Shown here: in pieces, positions 24,203 through 32,540 of the stretch
Position numbering within the stretch: the stretch's first letter is position 1
Layout: every line of letters starts with the position of its first letter
Assembly (NCBI GenBank): GCA_905198295.1
Contig: CAJKBW010000028.1
Location: 1-32,907 of the forward strand
Reading direction: 5' to 3'
DNA length: 32,907 bases
From: an uncultured Oscillospiraceae bacterium
Lineage (GTDB): Bacteria > Bacillota > Clostridia > Oscillospirales > Acutalibacteraceae
Program-made: the position numbers and the translations under genes
Notes under the pieces: model-generated
Databases searched by the model: none
Told to the model about the DNA's origin: nothing
The model's input: only the letters and a program-made list of their open reading frames with translations

Positions 24203-27004
24203 ATGATCTGGTACAGCGAACCGCTGGATAAGGTATGTCAGGAGCTGGAAACCGATCCGAAAAGCGGCCTGACCGAAGAAACCTTGCAGCACAGACGGGA
24301 GCAGTACGGTGCAAACAAGCTTGGGGAAAAACCGCCGCGCAGCTTCATCCTGCGTTTTTTCGACCAGATGAAGGATGTCATGGTGATCATTCTGATCATT
24401 GCGGCGCTGGTATCCCTTGGACTGAGTGTATACCATGCGCTGACCGGCGGTGAACCGGACTGGATTGAACCGATTGTCATCCTCGTGATCGTGGTGGTCA
24501 ACGGGATACTGGGGGTAATTCAGGAGAGCAAGGCAGAAGCCGCGCTGGCAGCGCTGAAAAACATGAGCGCCCCCTCGGCAAAAGCGATCCGCAGCGGCGT
24601 AAAAGCGGTGGTGAAAGCGGCCGATCTGGTACCGGGCGACATCATCGAGCTGGAGGCCGGCGATCTGGTGCCGGCGGACTGCCGGCTGATTGAAAGCGCA
24701 GGCCTGAAATGCGATGAATCCTCGCTGACCGGCGAATCGGTGCCGGCGGACAAGGCGGCTGAAGCACAGGTGGAAACCATTGCGCCGCTGGGAGATCGGG
24801 TGAATATGGCGTATTCCGGCTGTGCGGTCACCTATGGGCGCGCACGTGCGGTAGTCGTGGATACCGGCATGAACACCGAAATGGGCAAAATTGCCGCCAT
24901 GCTGGAAAACGAAGAGGAAGGTGCCACTCCGCTGCAGCAGAAGCTCGCGCAGCTGGGCAAATATCTCGGTTTTCTGGCGCTGGGCATCTGCGCAGTGATC
25001 TTTATCGTGGGGCTTATCGACGGACTGCCGCTGCTGGATATGTTTATGACGGCGATCTCACTGGCGGTCGCGGCCATCCCTGAAGGGCTGCCGGCGATTG
25101 TCACCATCGTGCTGGCGATCGGCGTGCAGCGGATGGTGGCCAAAAATGCGATTATCCGCCGGCTTCCGGCAGTCGAAACGCTCGGCAGCGCATCGGTGAT
25201 CTGTTCGGATAAGACCGGCACTCTTACTCAGAACCGTATGACCCTGACCCGGGTGTTTGCGGCCGGACATATGGTGGAGCTGGACGATCATCCGAGCGAA
25301 GGGATAAAGGCACTCATCAAGCTTGCCGCACTGTGCACCGACGGCACCGTGCGTATTGAGGATGGTCGGGAAACGCATATCGGCGACCCGACCGAGACCG
25401 CAATCGTTGCTTATGCGCTTAAATGCGGAATGAGCAAGGAACAGCTCAGCGAGGATCACCCCCGCCTGGGAGAAATCCCGTTTGATTCCGACCGGAAGCT
25501 GATGACCACCATCCACTGGATCGAAGACCATATGGTTGTGGTGGTCAAGGGCGCGCCGGACGTGCTGTTCGCCCGCTGCGTCAGCGGAGATATTGAGGCT
25601 GCCGCGAAGGCGAATGAAGAGATGGGCCGGGACGCGCTGCGGGTGCTTGCGGTCGCGTATAAATACATCGACCATCTGCCGGTGGAATACAGGTCAGAGG
25701 ATCTGGAAAACGGCCTGACCTTCGCCGGTCTGGTGGGCATGATCGACCCGCCTCGTCAGGAAGCGGCGGACGCGATCCGCGAGTGCGACGCCGCCGGCAT
25801 ACGCACCATCATGATTACCGGAGACCATGTGGTAACCGCGTCGGCAATTGCGCGGCGTCTGGGCATCCTGCATGATGACAGCGAAGCGATCACCGGTGCA
25901 CAGCTGGCGGAGCTGAGCGACGACGAGCTGTACCGGAATATCCGGCATTATCGCGTATACGCGCGGGTATCACCGACCGATAAAATCCGCATCGTCAAAG
26001 CCTGGCAGCGCGCCGGAGAGATCGTCGCCATGACCGGCGACGGGGTGAACGACGCGCCGGCGCTCAAAGCGGCGGATATCGGCTGCGCAATGGGCATCAC
26101 CGGCACCGATGTAGCAAAAGGTGCGGCAGATATGACCCTGACCGACGACAATTTCGCCACCATCGTTACGGCGGTACGCGAAGGCCGCGGTATTTATGAC
26201 AATATCAAAAAATCGGTGCATTTCCTGCTGTCCTGCAACCTCGGTGAGATTCTGACGGTGTTCCTTGCAATGCTGCTGTGGCGGGAAACACCGCTGCTGC
26301 CGATCCAGCTGCTGTGGATCAACCTGGTCACGGATGGCCTGCCGGCGCTCGCACTGGGGATGGAGCCGGTGGAAAAGGATGTCATGACCCGTGCGCCGCG
26401 TGCGAAAAATGAAAGCATTTTTGCGCACGGTCTGGGGATTTCCGCTATCTGGCAGGGCATGATGATCGGCCTGCTGACGCTGGTTGCCTATTTTGTGGGC
26501 TCCCGCATCTTCACGCTCGACGGCGGCGCACTGAATATCCCGCTTGGCGAGTCGATGGCGGTCGCCACGCTGGCGATCGGCCAGCTGGTTCATGCCTTCA
26601 ACGTGCGTTCCACCCATTCGCTGTTCAAGGTGGGCTTTTTCTCGAACAAATATATGCTCGGCGCGTTTGCCGGCTCGCTGCTGCTGATGCTTGCGGTACT
26701 GCTGCTCCCCTTCCTTGCGCCGATATTCGGCGTATCCGCAATGACCGGTGTGCAGTGGCTGATTGTCGCCGGTCTGTCGCTCACTCCGCTTGTGGTGATG
26801 GAAGTGTATAAAGGGATAGCCGCGCTGGTGCGCCGCAGCCGGAAAACGCCGCCCGCTCAGGAGACAGCAGAGGAAGAATATACACCGGCGGCCGCAACTC
26901 CTCGCACAGATACTATCTCGAAAGAAGCAAACACTCCCGCAGCGGACGAATCCGAACCCGCAGCGAAAGAACTGCCGAAGGAAGAACAACCGAAAACGGA
27001 ATAA
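24203..27004 (+). CDS. P-type calcium-transporting ATPase (SERCA/PMCA-like)
   Basis: A 933-residue P2-type ATPase that exports Ca2+ (possibly Mn2+). Domains in order: N-terminal cation ATPase domain; M1-M2; actuator domain with the TGES motif (SLTGESVPADK); M3-M4 with the ion-site IPEGLPAIV; phosphorylation site D336 in CSDKTGTLTQ; nucleotide domain with the KGAPDVLF motif; the hinge MTGDGVNDAPALK; and M5-M10 with NLVTDGLPALALGME, the M6 ion-site residues. The PEGLP plus NxxxD pattern points to Ca2+. The last ~60 residues are a Pro/Ala/Glu-rich cytosolic tail. AGAAGG lies upstream of the ATG. Confidence 0.94.
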   Translation: MIWYSEPLDKVCQELETDPKSGLTEETLQHRREQYGANKLGEKPPRSFILRFFDQMKDVMVIILIIAALVSLGLSVYHALTGGEPDWIEPIVILVIVVVNGILGVIQESKAEAALAALKNMSAPSAKAIRSGVKAVVKAADLVPGDIIELEAGDLVPADCRLIESAGLKCDESSLTGESVPADKAAEAQVETIAPLGDRVNMAYSGCAVTYGRARAVVVDTGMNTEMGKIAAMLENEEEGATPLQQKLAQLGKYLGFLALGICAVIFIVGLIDGLPLLDMFMTAISLAVAAIPEGLPAIVTIVLAIGVQRMVAKNAIIRRLPAVETLGSASVICSDKTGTLTQNRMTLTRVFAAGHMVELDDHPSEGIKALIKLAALCTDGTVRIEDGRETHIGDPTETAIVAYALKCGMSKEQLSEDHPRLGEIPFDSDRKLMTTIHWIEDHMVVVVKGAPDVLFARCVSGDIEAAAKANEEMGRDALRVLAVAYKYIDHLPVEYRSEDLENGLTFAGLVGMIDPPRQEAADAIRECDAAGIRTIMITGDHVVTASAIARRLGILHDDSEAITGAQLAELSDDELYRNIRHYRVYARVSPTDKIRIVKAWQRAGEIVAMTGDGVNDAPALKAADIGCAMGITGTDVAKGAADMTLTDDNFATIVTAVREGRGIYDNIKKSVHFLLSCNLGEILTVFLAMLLWRETPLLPIQLLWINLVTDGLPALALGMEPVEKDVMTRAPRAKNESIFAHGLGISAIWQGMMIGLLTLVAYFVGSRIFTLDGGALNIPLGESMAVATLAIGQLVHAFNVRSTHSLFKVGFFSNKYMLGAFAGSLLLMLAVLLLPFLAPIFGVSAMTGVQWLIVAGLSLTPLVVMEVYKGIAALVRRSRKTPPAQETAEEEYTPAAATPRTDTISKEANTPAADESEPAAKELPKEEQPKTE

Positions 27005-27015
27005 GAAAACGGATT

Positions 27016-27046
27016 CCCCGTCGGAGAATTCTCCGGCGGGGTTTTT
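27016..27046 (+). terminator. Terminator of the P-type ATPase gene
   Basis: CCCCGTCGGAG (27016-27026) and CTCCGGCGGGG (27031-27041) form an 11-bp stem with one G-U pair and an AATT loop, followed by TTTTT, 12 bp after the stop codon. The following 90 bp to 27136 hold nothing I can support. Confidence 0.85.
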
Positions 27047-27136
27047 ATGCGCAGATATCCCCAGCCGCTCAGTGCATGTCGGCAGACATACTTTTGCACA
27101 AGGCCGCGGCGCAGTGCCCGCCTGCTTCAGCGCCCA

Positions 27137-27400
27137 CTATTTTGCTCCCCCTGCCGGCCGCCGTATACGCCGGCTCGGATGCCGCCGTTCCTCCGGCGAT
27201 TTCATGCGGTCCCGCAGCACTTTTGCCCGCAGGGCGTTGAGCTCACTTTCCTCCGGGGTGAGGTATTCGCATTCGTCGCAGCGTCCCTGTATATCCAGCG
27301 TCACCCGGTCCAGCACGCAGAACCCCTTCTGCCAGTACAGACACCAGAGGTTTTCGCAGGCAAGCCCCCGGTTGGCCAGATCGATTTCGTTTGGCTCCAT
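27137..27400 (-). CDS. Small Cys-rich protein of unknown function
   Basis: An 87-residue protein starting MEPNEIDLANRGLACENLW. It has five Cys, three in the spaced pattern GLACENLWC...KGFC and two in GRCDEC, which could form a zinc site. The C-terminal ~35 residues are charged and end in a basic, Arg-rich tail. ATG at 27400 has GGAGAGA about 6 nt upstream. It lies 16 bp after the ribbon-helix-helix gene and is surely cotranscribed with it. I do not recognise a family; a partner or effector of the RHH protein is a guess from position only. Confidence 0.65.
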   Translation of the reverse strand: MEPNEIDLANRGLACENLWCLYWQKGFCVLDRVTLDIQGRCDECEYLTPEESELNALRAKVLRDRMKSPEERRHPSRRIRRPAGGAK

Positions 27401-27416
27401 AACAATTCTCTCCGTA

Positions 27417-27629
27417 CTATTCAGAATCCTTCTCCTCTGGCTTAAAGGCCGCACCGCGGCCCTCTCCCTCCGCATACTGCGACAGGGCGAAATCCACACA
27501 TTGGTTAATCAACTGGCTGCGGCTGAGCGAAAAACGGGCAGCCAGTGCGTCCACCTGTTCAATCTTCCGGCTGTCCAGCCGAATCGTGACCGCTTCCTTT
27601 TTGTATGGCTTGGGAATGAAAAACTCCAC
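27417..27629 (-). CDS. Ribbon-helix-helix DNA-binding protein (CopG/Arc-like)
   Basis: A 70-residue protein. The ribbon strand is AVTIRLDSRKI (residues ~13-23), followed by helix A (EQVDALAARFSL) and helix B starting SRSQLINQCVDFALSQY, the ordinary RHH layout for a dimeric DNA-binding protein. The tail is acidic. The start is GTG at 27629 with GAGGTGA 6-7 nt upstream. Its promoter was not found with confidence; TACAAT lies about 20 bp upstream without a good -35. It is divergent from the thrS leader and lies beside a Cys-rich small gene. An RHH antitoxin is possible, but the partner does not resemble a known toxin. Confidence 0.75.
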   Translation of the reverse strand: MEFFIPKPYKKEAVTIRLDSRKIEQVDALAARFSLSRSQLINQCVDFALSQYAEGEGRGAAFKPEEKDSE

Positions 27630-27733
27630 GGCGCTTCACCTCAATTTCCATTGTAGACGATCGCCGCGCACAAAAATAGAGGCAGAATCCGCCGCTAAAA
27701 ATGGTTGGAAAAATGAATACCGCATAAACCCGC

Positions 27734-27762
27734 TTGACAAGGCGGAAAAGGCGTGCTAACAT
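27734..27762 (+). promoter_or_regulatory. Sigma-A promoter of the thrS leader
   Basis: A perfect TTGACA (27734-27739) and TAACAT (27757-27762) are separated by 17 bp. Transcription would start near 27769, just ahead of the T-box structure. Confidence 0.8.
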
Positions 27763-27768
27763 AATCTC

Positions 27769-28016
27769 AACACGTTGATGGGGACGCTTGTCCGCCCGCT
27801 TTCTCCCAGAGAGCACCGCATCTGCTGCAAGCGGCGCAGAAAGTCCGGATAAAGCCACCGCCCCGGAGCGCGCGCCAACCGCCGGAAACCGGCCTAAGGC
27901 GTGCCGGTCGGCTCCGTTATCGGCCGCCTGAAGAGCTGTGCCCGCGCACGGCTGAATAAGGGTGGAACCACGAGAAATGCACCTCGTCCCTTTGCCGGGA
28001 CGGGGTGTTTTGTTTT
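27769..28016 (+). ncRNA. T-box riboswitch (threonine) upstream of thrS
   Basis: The T-box core AAGGGTGGAACCACG (27958-27972) is a near-match to the family consensus. It lies just before a terminator hairpin with a U-tract and 44 nt before thrS. Upstream, a Stem I-like region holds an AGAGA motif (near 27809) and an apical TGCTGCAAGC loop (near 27827-27836). ACC at 27857-27859, a Thr codon, is the likely specifier. Uncharged tRNA-Thr would pair there and with the T-box bulge, opening the terminator and raising ThrRS synthesis. The specifier position is inferred, not proved by a covariance model. Confidence 0.88.
27981..28016 (+). terminator. Regulated terminator of the T-box leader
   Basis: ACCTCGTCCC (27981-27990) and GGGACGGGGT (27997-28006) form a 10-bp stem, followed by GTTTTGTTTT. 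Its left arm overlaps bases that the T-box core could pair with in the antiterminator form. Confidence 0.8.
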
Positions 28017-28059
28017 CCGTAAGTGTCCTGCCGCAATAAAACAGAAAGGGGTTTTGGTT

Positions 28060-29964
28060 ATGCTCAATATCACACTCAAGGGCGGCGATGTCCGTCAGTT
28101 GGAGGAAAACACCACCGTCGAAGCGCTCTGCCGCGACATTTCGATGAACCTGTACCGCGCGGCCTGCGCGGCGCGCATCAACGGCGAGGTGCGCGACCTG
28201 CGCACCCCGCTGACCGAAGACTGCACGCTGGAAATCCTGACCTTTGAGGATGAGGACGGCCAGCGCGCGTTCAATCACACCGCCTCCCACATCCTCGCAC
28301 AGGCGGTCATGCACCTGTTCCCGGATACGAAATTCGCCATCGGTCCGGCCATCGACAACGGTTTCTATTACGATTTCGATAAGGAAACGCCGTTCACCGC
28401 CGAGGATCTCGAAAAAATTGAAAAGGAAATGGCCGCGATCGCGAAGGCCGCGCTGCCCATCGAGCGTTTTGGGCTGGACATCGAGGAAGCGCATAAGCGC
28501 ATGGCCGATCAGCCGTATAAAATTGAGCTGATGGATGAGCATGCTGGCAAGGGCGAAGCGATCAGCTTTTATACGCAGGGCGACTTCACCGACCTGTGCG
28601 CCGGCCCTCACCTGATGACCACCGCGCCGGTCAAGGCGGTCAAGCTCACCTCCTGCACCGGCGCCTACTGGCGCGGCAGCGAGAAAAACAAGATGCTCTC
28701 GCGCATTTACGGCACCGCGTTCCCGAAAAAGAGCGAGCTGGACGCCTATCTGGCGCGTCTGGAGGAGGCCAAAAAGCGGGATCACCGCCGTCTGGGCAAG
28801 GAGCTCGGGCTGTTCACCATGCTTGACGAAGGCCCCGGCTTCCCATTTTTCCTGCCCAAGGGCATGATCCTCAAAAACGAGCTCATCAACTACTGGCGCG
28901 AGGTGCACACCCGCGCCGGCTATCAGGAAATCTCCACCCCCATCATGCTCAACCGCGGCCTGTGGGAGCGTTCGGGACACTGGGATCACTATAAGAACAA
29001 CATGTACACCACCGTCATCGACGATACCGATTTTGCCATCAAGCCGATGAACTGTCCGGGCGGCATCCTGGTGTACCAGACCGAAATGCACTCCTACCGC
29101 GACCTGCCGATGCGTATGGGTGAGCTGGGGCTGGTGCACCGGCACGAACTGTCCGGGGCGCTGCACGGCCTGATGCGGGTGCGCTGCTTTACACAGGACG
29201 ACGCGCATATCTTCATGACCGCCGACCAGATCAAGGATGAGATCAAAGGGGTCGTCGCGCTCATCGACGAGGTGTATTCGCTGTTTGGCTTCACCTATCA
29301 TGTCGAGCTTTCCACCCGCCCCGAGGACAGCATGGGCTCGGACGAGGACTGGGAGATGGCGACCGCCGGCCTGCGCGGCGCGCTGGATGAAATCGGGCTG
29401 GAGTATAAGGTCAACGAGGGTGACGGCGCGTTCTATGGCCCGAAGATCGATTTCCATCTGGAGGATTCCATCGGGCGCACCTGGCAGTGCGGTACCATCC
29501 AGCTTGACTTCCAGCTGCCGGAGCGGTTCGCGCTTGAGTACACCGGCGCGGACGGTGAGAAGCACCGCCCGGTAATGATCCACCGCGTGGTGTTCGGCAG
29601 CATCGAGCGCTTTATCGGCATTCTCATCGAGCATTTCGCCGGCGCCTTCCCCACCTGGCTGGCGCCGGTGCAGGTCGAGGTGCTGCCCATCTCGGAGAAG
29701 TATAACGACTACGCCGAAAAGGTGGCGGCAGAGCTTACGGCCGCCGGCGTGCGGGTGGAGAAAAATTTCCGCCCGGATAAGATCGGCTATAAAATCCGCG
29801 AAGCCCAGCTGCAGAAAATTCCGTATATGCTCATCGTCGGGGAGAAGGAAGCCGAGAGCGGCACCATTTCGGTCCGTTCCCGCCGTGATGGCGATGCCGG
29901 TGCATGCCGCCTGTCGGAATTCGTCGAAACCATCCAAAAAGAGATCAAAGACAAGGCACGGTAA
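28060..29964 (+). CDS. thrS: Threonine--tRNA ligase
   Basis: A 634-residue class II aminoacyl-tRNA synthetase that charges tRNA-Thr. The N-terminal TGS domain covers residues 1-62. The editing (SAD) domain has H73 and H77 in FNHTASHILAQ and the later DLCAGPHL. The catalytic core shows the class II motifs, with zinc-ligand Cys in KPMNCPGGI and motif 2 near RHELSGALHGLMRVR. The C-terminal anticodon-binding domain starts near APVQVEVLPI. ATG at 28060 has GAAAGGGG upstream; in-frame sequence further 5' is the T-box leader and is not coding. Expression is controlled by the T-box. Confidence 0.97.
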   Translation: MLNITLKGGDVRQLEENTTVEALCRDISMNLYRAACAARINGEVRDLRTPLTEDCTLEILTFEDEDGQRAFNHTASHILAQAVMHLFPDTKFAIGPAIDNGFYYDFDKETPFTAEDLEKIEKEMAAIAKAALPIERFGLDIEEAHKRMADQPYKIELMDEHAGKGEAISFYTQGDFTDLCAGPHLMTTAPVKAVKLTSCTGAYWRGSEKNKMLSRIYGTAFPKKSELDAYLARLEEAKKRDHRRLGKELGLFTMLDEGPGFPFFLPKGMILKNELINYWREVHTRAGYQEISTPIMLNRGLWERSGHWDHYKNNMYTTVIDDTDFAIKPMNCPGGILVYQTEMHSYRDLPMRMGELGLVHRHELSGALHGLMRVRCFTQDDAHIFMTADQIKDEIKGVVALIDEVYSLFGFTYHVELSTRPEDSMGSDEDWEMATAGLRGALDEIGLEYKVNEGDGAFYGPKIDFHLEDSIGRTWQCGTIQLDFQLPERFALEYTGADGEKHRPVMIHRVVFGSIERFIGILIEHFAGAFPTWLAPVQVEVLPISEKYNDYAEKVAAELTAAGVRVEKNFRPDKIGYKIREAQLQKIPYMLIVGEKEAESGTISVRSRRDGDAGACRLSEFVETIQKEIKDKAR

Positions 29965-29977
29965 CAAAATTTCGCCG

Positions 29978-30015
29978 CCGGGTCCCGTTTTTTGCCTAAA
30001 CGGGACCCGGTTTTT
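29978..30015 (+). terminator. Terminator of thrS
   Basis: CCGGGTCCCGT (29978-29988) and ACGGGACCCGG (30000-30010) form an 11-bp perfect stem, followed by TTTTT. It lies 14 bp after the thrS stop. Confidence 0.9.
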
Positions 30016-30062
30016 CTGTCGGAAATCCACGGGAAAAATCCGAAAAAAGCGGGAAATTCCCC

Positions 30063-30091
30063 TTGATTTTTCCCCGGAACTGTGCTATGCT
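30063..30091 (+). promoter_or_regulatory. Promoter of tRNA-Gly
   Basis: TTGATT (30063-30068) and TATGCT (30086-30091) are separated by 17 bp. Transcription would start a few bases before the tRNA 5' end at 30107. Confidence 0.65.
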
Positions 30092-30106
30092 ATGGGACAG
30101 ACGTTT

Positions 30107-30180
30107 GCGGGGTTAGTACATCGGTAGTGCGTCGGCTTCCCAAGCCGAATAGGCGGGTTCGACTCCCGTACCCCGCTCCA
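30107..30180 (+). tRNA. tRNA-Gly (anticodon CCC)
   Basis: The cloverleaf folds by eye. Acceptor arms are GCGGGGT (30107-30113) and ACCCCGC (30170-30176), the D stem is GTAC/GTGC, and the anticodon stem is TCGGC/GCCGA with loop TTCCCAA, giving anticodon CCC at 30139-30141. The T arm is GCGGG-TTCGACT-CCCGT. The discriminator is T30177 and the CCA end is encoded. It reads GGG codons. It stands alone with its own promoter and terminator. Confidence 0.95.
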
Positions 30181-30181
30181 T

Positions 30182-30217
30182 ACCTGCGGTGAGCCATTGT
30201 GCGGCCGCAGGTTTTTT
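30182..30217 (+). terminator. Terminator after tRNA-Gly
   Basis: ACCTGCGG (30182-30189) pairs with CCGCAGGT (30205-30212), followed by a run of T, directly after the CCA end. Confidence 0.8.
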
Positions 30218-30273
30218 CATGCCTGTATTTGCCGGCATTGCAGCCGTTAACTTTTTCGCAGCATATCCCCAAT

Positions 30274-30320
30274 AAAGCGGAGCCCGGCAGGCATGTCTGC
30301 CAGGCTCCGCTTTTGTTTTG
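30274..30320. terminator. Bidirectional terminator behind the MFS gene
   Basis: AAAGCGGAGCC (30274-30284) pairs with GGCTCCGCTTT (30303-30313), with an inner GGCAG/CTGCC hairpin. T-rich tails lie on the plus strand (TTTGTTTTG), and a short TTTATT lies on the minus strand. It most likely ends the minus-strand deoR-MFS transcript. Confidence 0.7.
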
Positions 30321-30375
30321 CTTTTTTCGGGCGCCGACAGCCTTTTTGTCTCCGGCAGGCCGATGCATTTTCTCA

Positions 30376-31650
30376 TCACGGCAGTTCTTTGCAGAAACGC
30401 CGAAAACGGCGGATTCCCGCGGTACACAGCAGGGTTCCGGCCAGTGCTACGCCGCCCCACATTCCGGCGACAACCAGCCAGCCAAAACGTTCAGCCACCG
30501 CCCCAATAAGGAACGCGGCCAGTCCGCCGCCAACATAGGTGAAGGTGTTGAGAAGCCCGGATATGAAGGACACTCGGCCATACGGCGCAAAACGCCGCGG
30601 CAGACGGCTGAGCAGCATGAAATTCACTCCATGCATACAGCCGTTCAGCAGCGTCATGAACGCCACCGGAATCGCTGGAACTGCAAAAAAGGACAGTCTA
30701 AACCCTACGGCGGCCAGCAGGCCGCCGCCAAACAGCAGCGCAGCAGCCGCCGCTTCATTTGTCAGCCATTTTGATATCCAGCTGGCCGCTATAACACTGA
30801 AGATGCTGAACAGCGGCAATATAGCGGCGGAAAGAATGGATAGGGAAGTTCCCAGATGATAGCGTTCATTGATAAAGGTGGGCATCCAGGTGGTGATGCC
30901 GTCACGCAGGATACCCATCATCACAATCGCCCCCATCAGGGGCAGCAGTGCACTGCGCCGGATAAGCGGCCACAAACCGTTTTTCTGCATAACGGATATT
31001 TCATTAGCCGGCCGGTCTGCTGTCTCCACGCGCTTTTCTCCTGTACAGGCTTTCGTGCCGGTGAGCCACACCCCTGTGGCCAGCAGACCGAACACCGCCG
31101 GAACGATAAACGCAGACGGCCATCCAGCCAGCAGAAGACATACCGGCACCAGCAGATAAACGGCAACAGCACCGGCCGACGCCGCAGTTGACACGGCCAC
31201 ACAGGCATGCTGGTAATCGGTTTCCGACAGGTTTTCTGCCATTATACGCACAAGCGGCGGCCACAGCATGGACTGAAAAAAGCCGTTAAGTCCCCAAAGC
31301 GCTGTCATCCAGGAAATATTCGGCATCACCGGCATAAGCAGATTACAGCCGGCAGTGGCGACAAGGCCGGCGGCAATCATCCGCCGCGGATCGGCAACAT
31401 CGCCGACCATGCCGCACAGCGTCTGTCCCAGCCCATATGTCAAAAAACTAAAGGTGACTGCCAGTCCCGCTGTTTCGTTGGAAATGTGCAGCACATTCAC
31501 CATTTCGGACAGTGCAGCGGCATAGTTGGTACGGGTCAGATAGCTGACAAAATAAACCATGCAGCAAAGACACTGCAGCAGCAGGACTCGCTGTCCGGCA
31601 GATAAAGACCGGCCGCCCGCTGCACCGCGCATAAGAAAATCCCCCCTCAT
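30376..31650 (-). CDS. MFS transporter, organophosphate:phosphate antiporter-like
   Basis: A 424-residue major facilitator protein with about 12 hydrophobic helices and a central loop near residue 205-225. The first helix region (QCLCCMVYFVSYLTRTNYAAAL) and the GLGQTLCGMVGDVADPRRM loop resemble the GlpT/UhpT (OPA) group, which swaps sugar phosphates or glycerol-3-phosphate for phosphate. The substrate is inferred only. ATG at 31650 lies after GGGGGAAG; a second in-frame ATG at 31632 has a stronger GAGGGGGGA site 7 nt upstream and could be the true start. It lies 12 bp downstream of the DeoR-type gene and shares its promoter. Confidence 0.85.
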   Translation of the reverse strand: MRGDFLMRGAAGGRSLSAGQRVLLLQCLCCMVYFVSYLTRTNYAAALSEMVNVLHISNETAGLAVTFSFLTYGLGQTLCGMVGDVADPRRMIAAGLVATAGCNLLMPVMPNISWMTALWGLNGFFQSMLWPPLVRIMAENLSETDYQHACVAVSTAASAGAVAVYLLVPVCLLLAGWPSAFIVPAVFGLLATGVWLTGTKACTGEKRVETADRPANEISVMQKNGLWPLIRRSALLPLMGAIVMMGILRDGITTWMPTFINERYHLGTSLSILSAAILPLFSIFSVIAASWISKWLTNEAAAAALLFGGGLLAAVGFRLSFFAVPAIPVAFMTLLNGCMHGVNFMLLSRLPRRFAPYGRVSFISGLLNTFTYVGGGLAAFLIGAVAERFGWLVVAGMWGGVALAGTLLCTAGIRRFRRFCKELP

Positions 31651-31662
31651 CCGGCTTCCCCC

Positions 31663-32424
31663 TTAGCGCAGCAACGGTATGCCTTTTTCCAAATACAGCC
31701 GGTATACCGCATCGGAAAGGGCACTGTCGGTTACAAACCGGTGTATCGAGGACAATGAACAGAGCTTCAGCGCAGCCGTGGTTTCAAACTTGGAACTGTC
31801 GGCCAAAGCAATCGTTTCATCCGCAATTTCCATAAAGGCGCGCTGCACTTCCAGCAATTCGGGAATATACACGCCTATGCCATACTGAAGCGATACCGCC
31901 GACGGGAACAGCAGCGTTTTGGACACATGCAGTCCGCGCAGTGTGTCCACCGTCAGGTGACCGCAGAATGCATTCTCCTCCCGAAGAAAAAAGCCGCCTG
32001 CCTGAATAAGCCGGAACCCCTCCACCGGGCAAAGCAAGTCGAAGACCTCCGGCGAATTGGTCACGATCGTCAGTTCCCGGAAACGCTCCCGCAGCACCTG
32101 AGCCAGCTCAATGGCGGTACTGCCGGAATCGATGGCTATGCGGTCCCCTTCCTCGATCAGTTCAGCCGCCGTCAGCGACAGCTGACGCTTAGATTCCCTG
32201 TTTTCGGAAATGCGTTCAGACAGCTGCGTAAAGCGCTGCATCTTCCGGACCGTAATCGCACCGCCGTGCACCCGGCTGAGCACCCGCTGTTTTTCCAGAC
32301 ATTCCAGATCCCGCCGAATGGTTTCAATAGACACATCAAACTGCTCCATCAGCTCGGCAACGGTTACCGACTGCTGCCGGGCGACCATTTCCGCGATTTT
32401 GACCCGTCGTTCATTCGCAAACAT
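31663..32424 (-). CDS. DeoR/GlpR-family transcriptional repressor
   Basis: A 253-residue regulator. The N-terminal winged helix-turn-helix shows TVAELMEQFDVSIETIRRDL followed by LEKQRVLSRVHGGAI, the DeoR signature. The C-terminal ~180 residues are the sugar-phosphate-sensing domain (IAIDSGSTAIELAQVL, TIVTNSPEVFDLL). ATG at 32424 has AGGAGATGA upstream; a TTG at 32430 would be too close to it. Its promoter overlaps a TGTGGATTTG operator, suggesting autoregulation. With the downstream OPA-like transporter it forms a probable sugar-phosphate-responsive unit (inference). Confidence 0.9.
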   Translation of the reverse strand: MFANERRVKIAEMVARQQSVTVAELMEQFDVSIETIRRDLECLEKQRVLSRVHGGAITVRKMQRFTQLSERISENRESKRQLSLTAAELIEEGDRIAIDSGSTAIELAQVLRERFRELTIVTNSPEVFDLLCPVEGFRLIQAGGFFLREENAFCGHLTVDTLRGLHVSKTLLFPSAVSLQYGIGVYIPELLEVQRAFMEIADETIALADSSKFETTAALKLCSLSSIHRFVTDSALSDAVYRLYLEKGIPLLR

Positions 32425-32441
32425 ATGCAATCATCTCCTAT

Positions 32442-32455
32442 CAAATCCACACAAA
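32442..32455 (-). promoter_or_regulatory. Candidate DeoR operator, deoR side
   Basis: CAAATCCACACAAA is the exact reverse complement of TTTGTGTGGATTTG at 32527-32540. It begins at the -10 box of the minus-strand promoter and covers the likely start of transcription, a classic repressor position. Confidence 0.6.
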
Positions 32456-32484
32456 GTATACCTGTTTCACTCCGTATTTGTCAA
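32455..32484 (-). promoter_or_regulatory. Sigma-A promoter of deoR-MFS operon
   Basis: On the minus strand a perfect TTGACA (32484-32479) and TATACT (32460-32455) are separated by 18 bp, with a leader of about 25 nt before the ATG at 32424. Confidence 0.75.
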
Positions 32485-32520
32485 GATAAATGCCGAAAAT
32501 TAGTTTTAAACGCCTCTACC

Positions 32521-32540
32521 TGTGGATTTGTGTGGATTTG
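32521..32540 (+). promoter_or_regulatory. Tandem candidate DeoR operators, ferredoxin side
   Basis: TGTGGATTTG is repeated twice head-to-tail (32521-32530 and 32531-32540). The second copy runs into the -35 box of the ferredoxin promoter. Same motif as the inverted copy at 32442-32451. Confidence 0.6.

Noticed and set aside
27559..30030. Very long open frame (823 codons) on the strand opposite thrS
   Set aside because: It lies antisense to thrS, whose motifs, T-box and start site are beyond doubt. High G+C with biased third codon positions keeps the opposite frame open. The predicted protein is rich in His, Arg and Gln with no domain.
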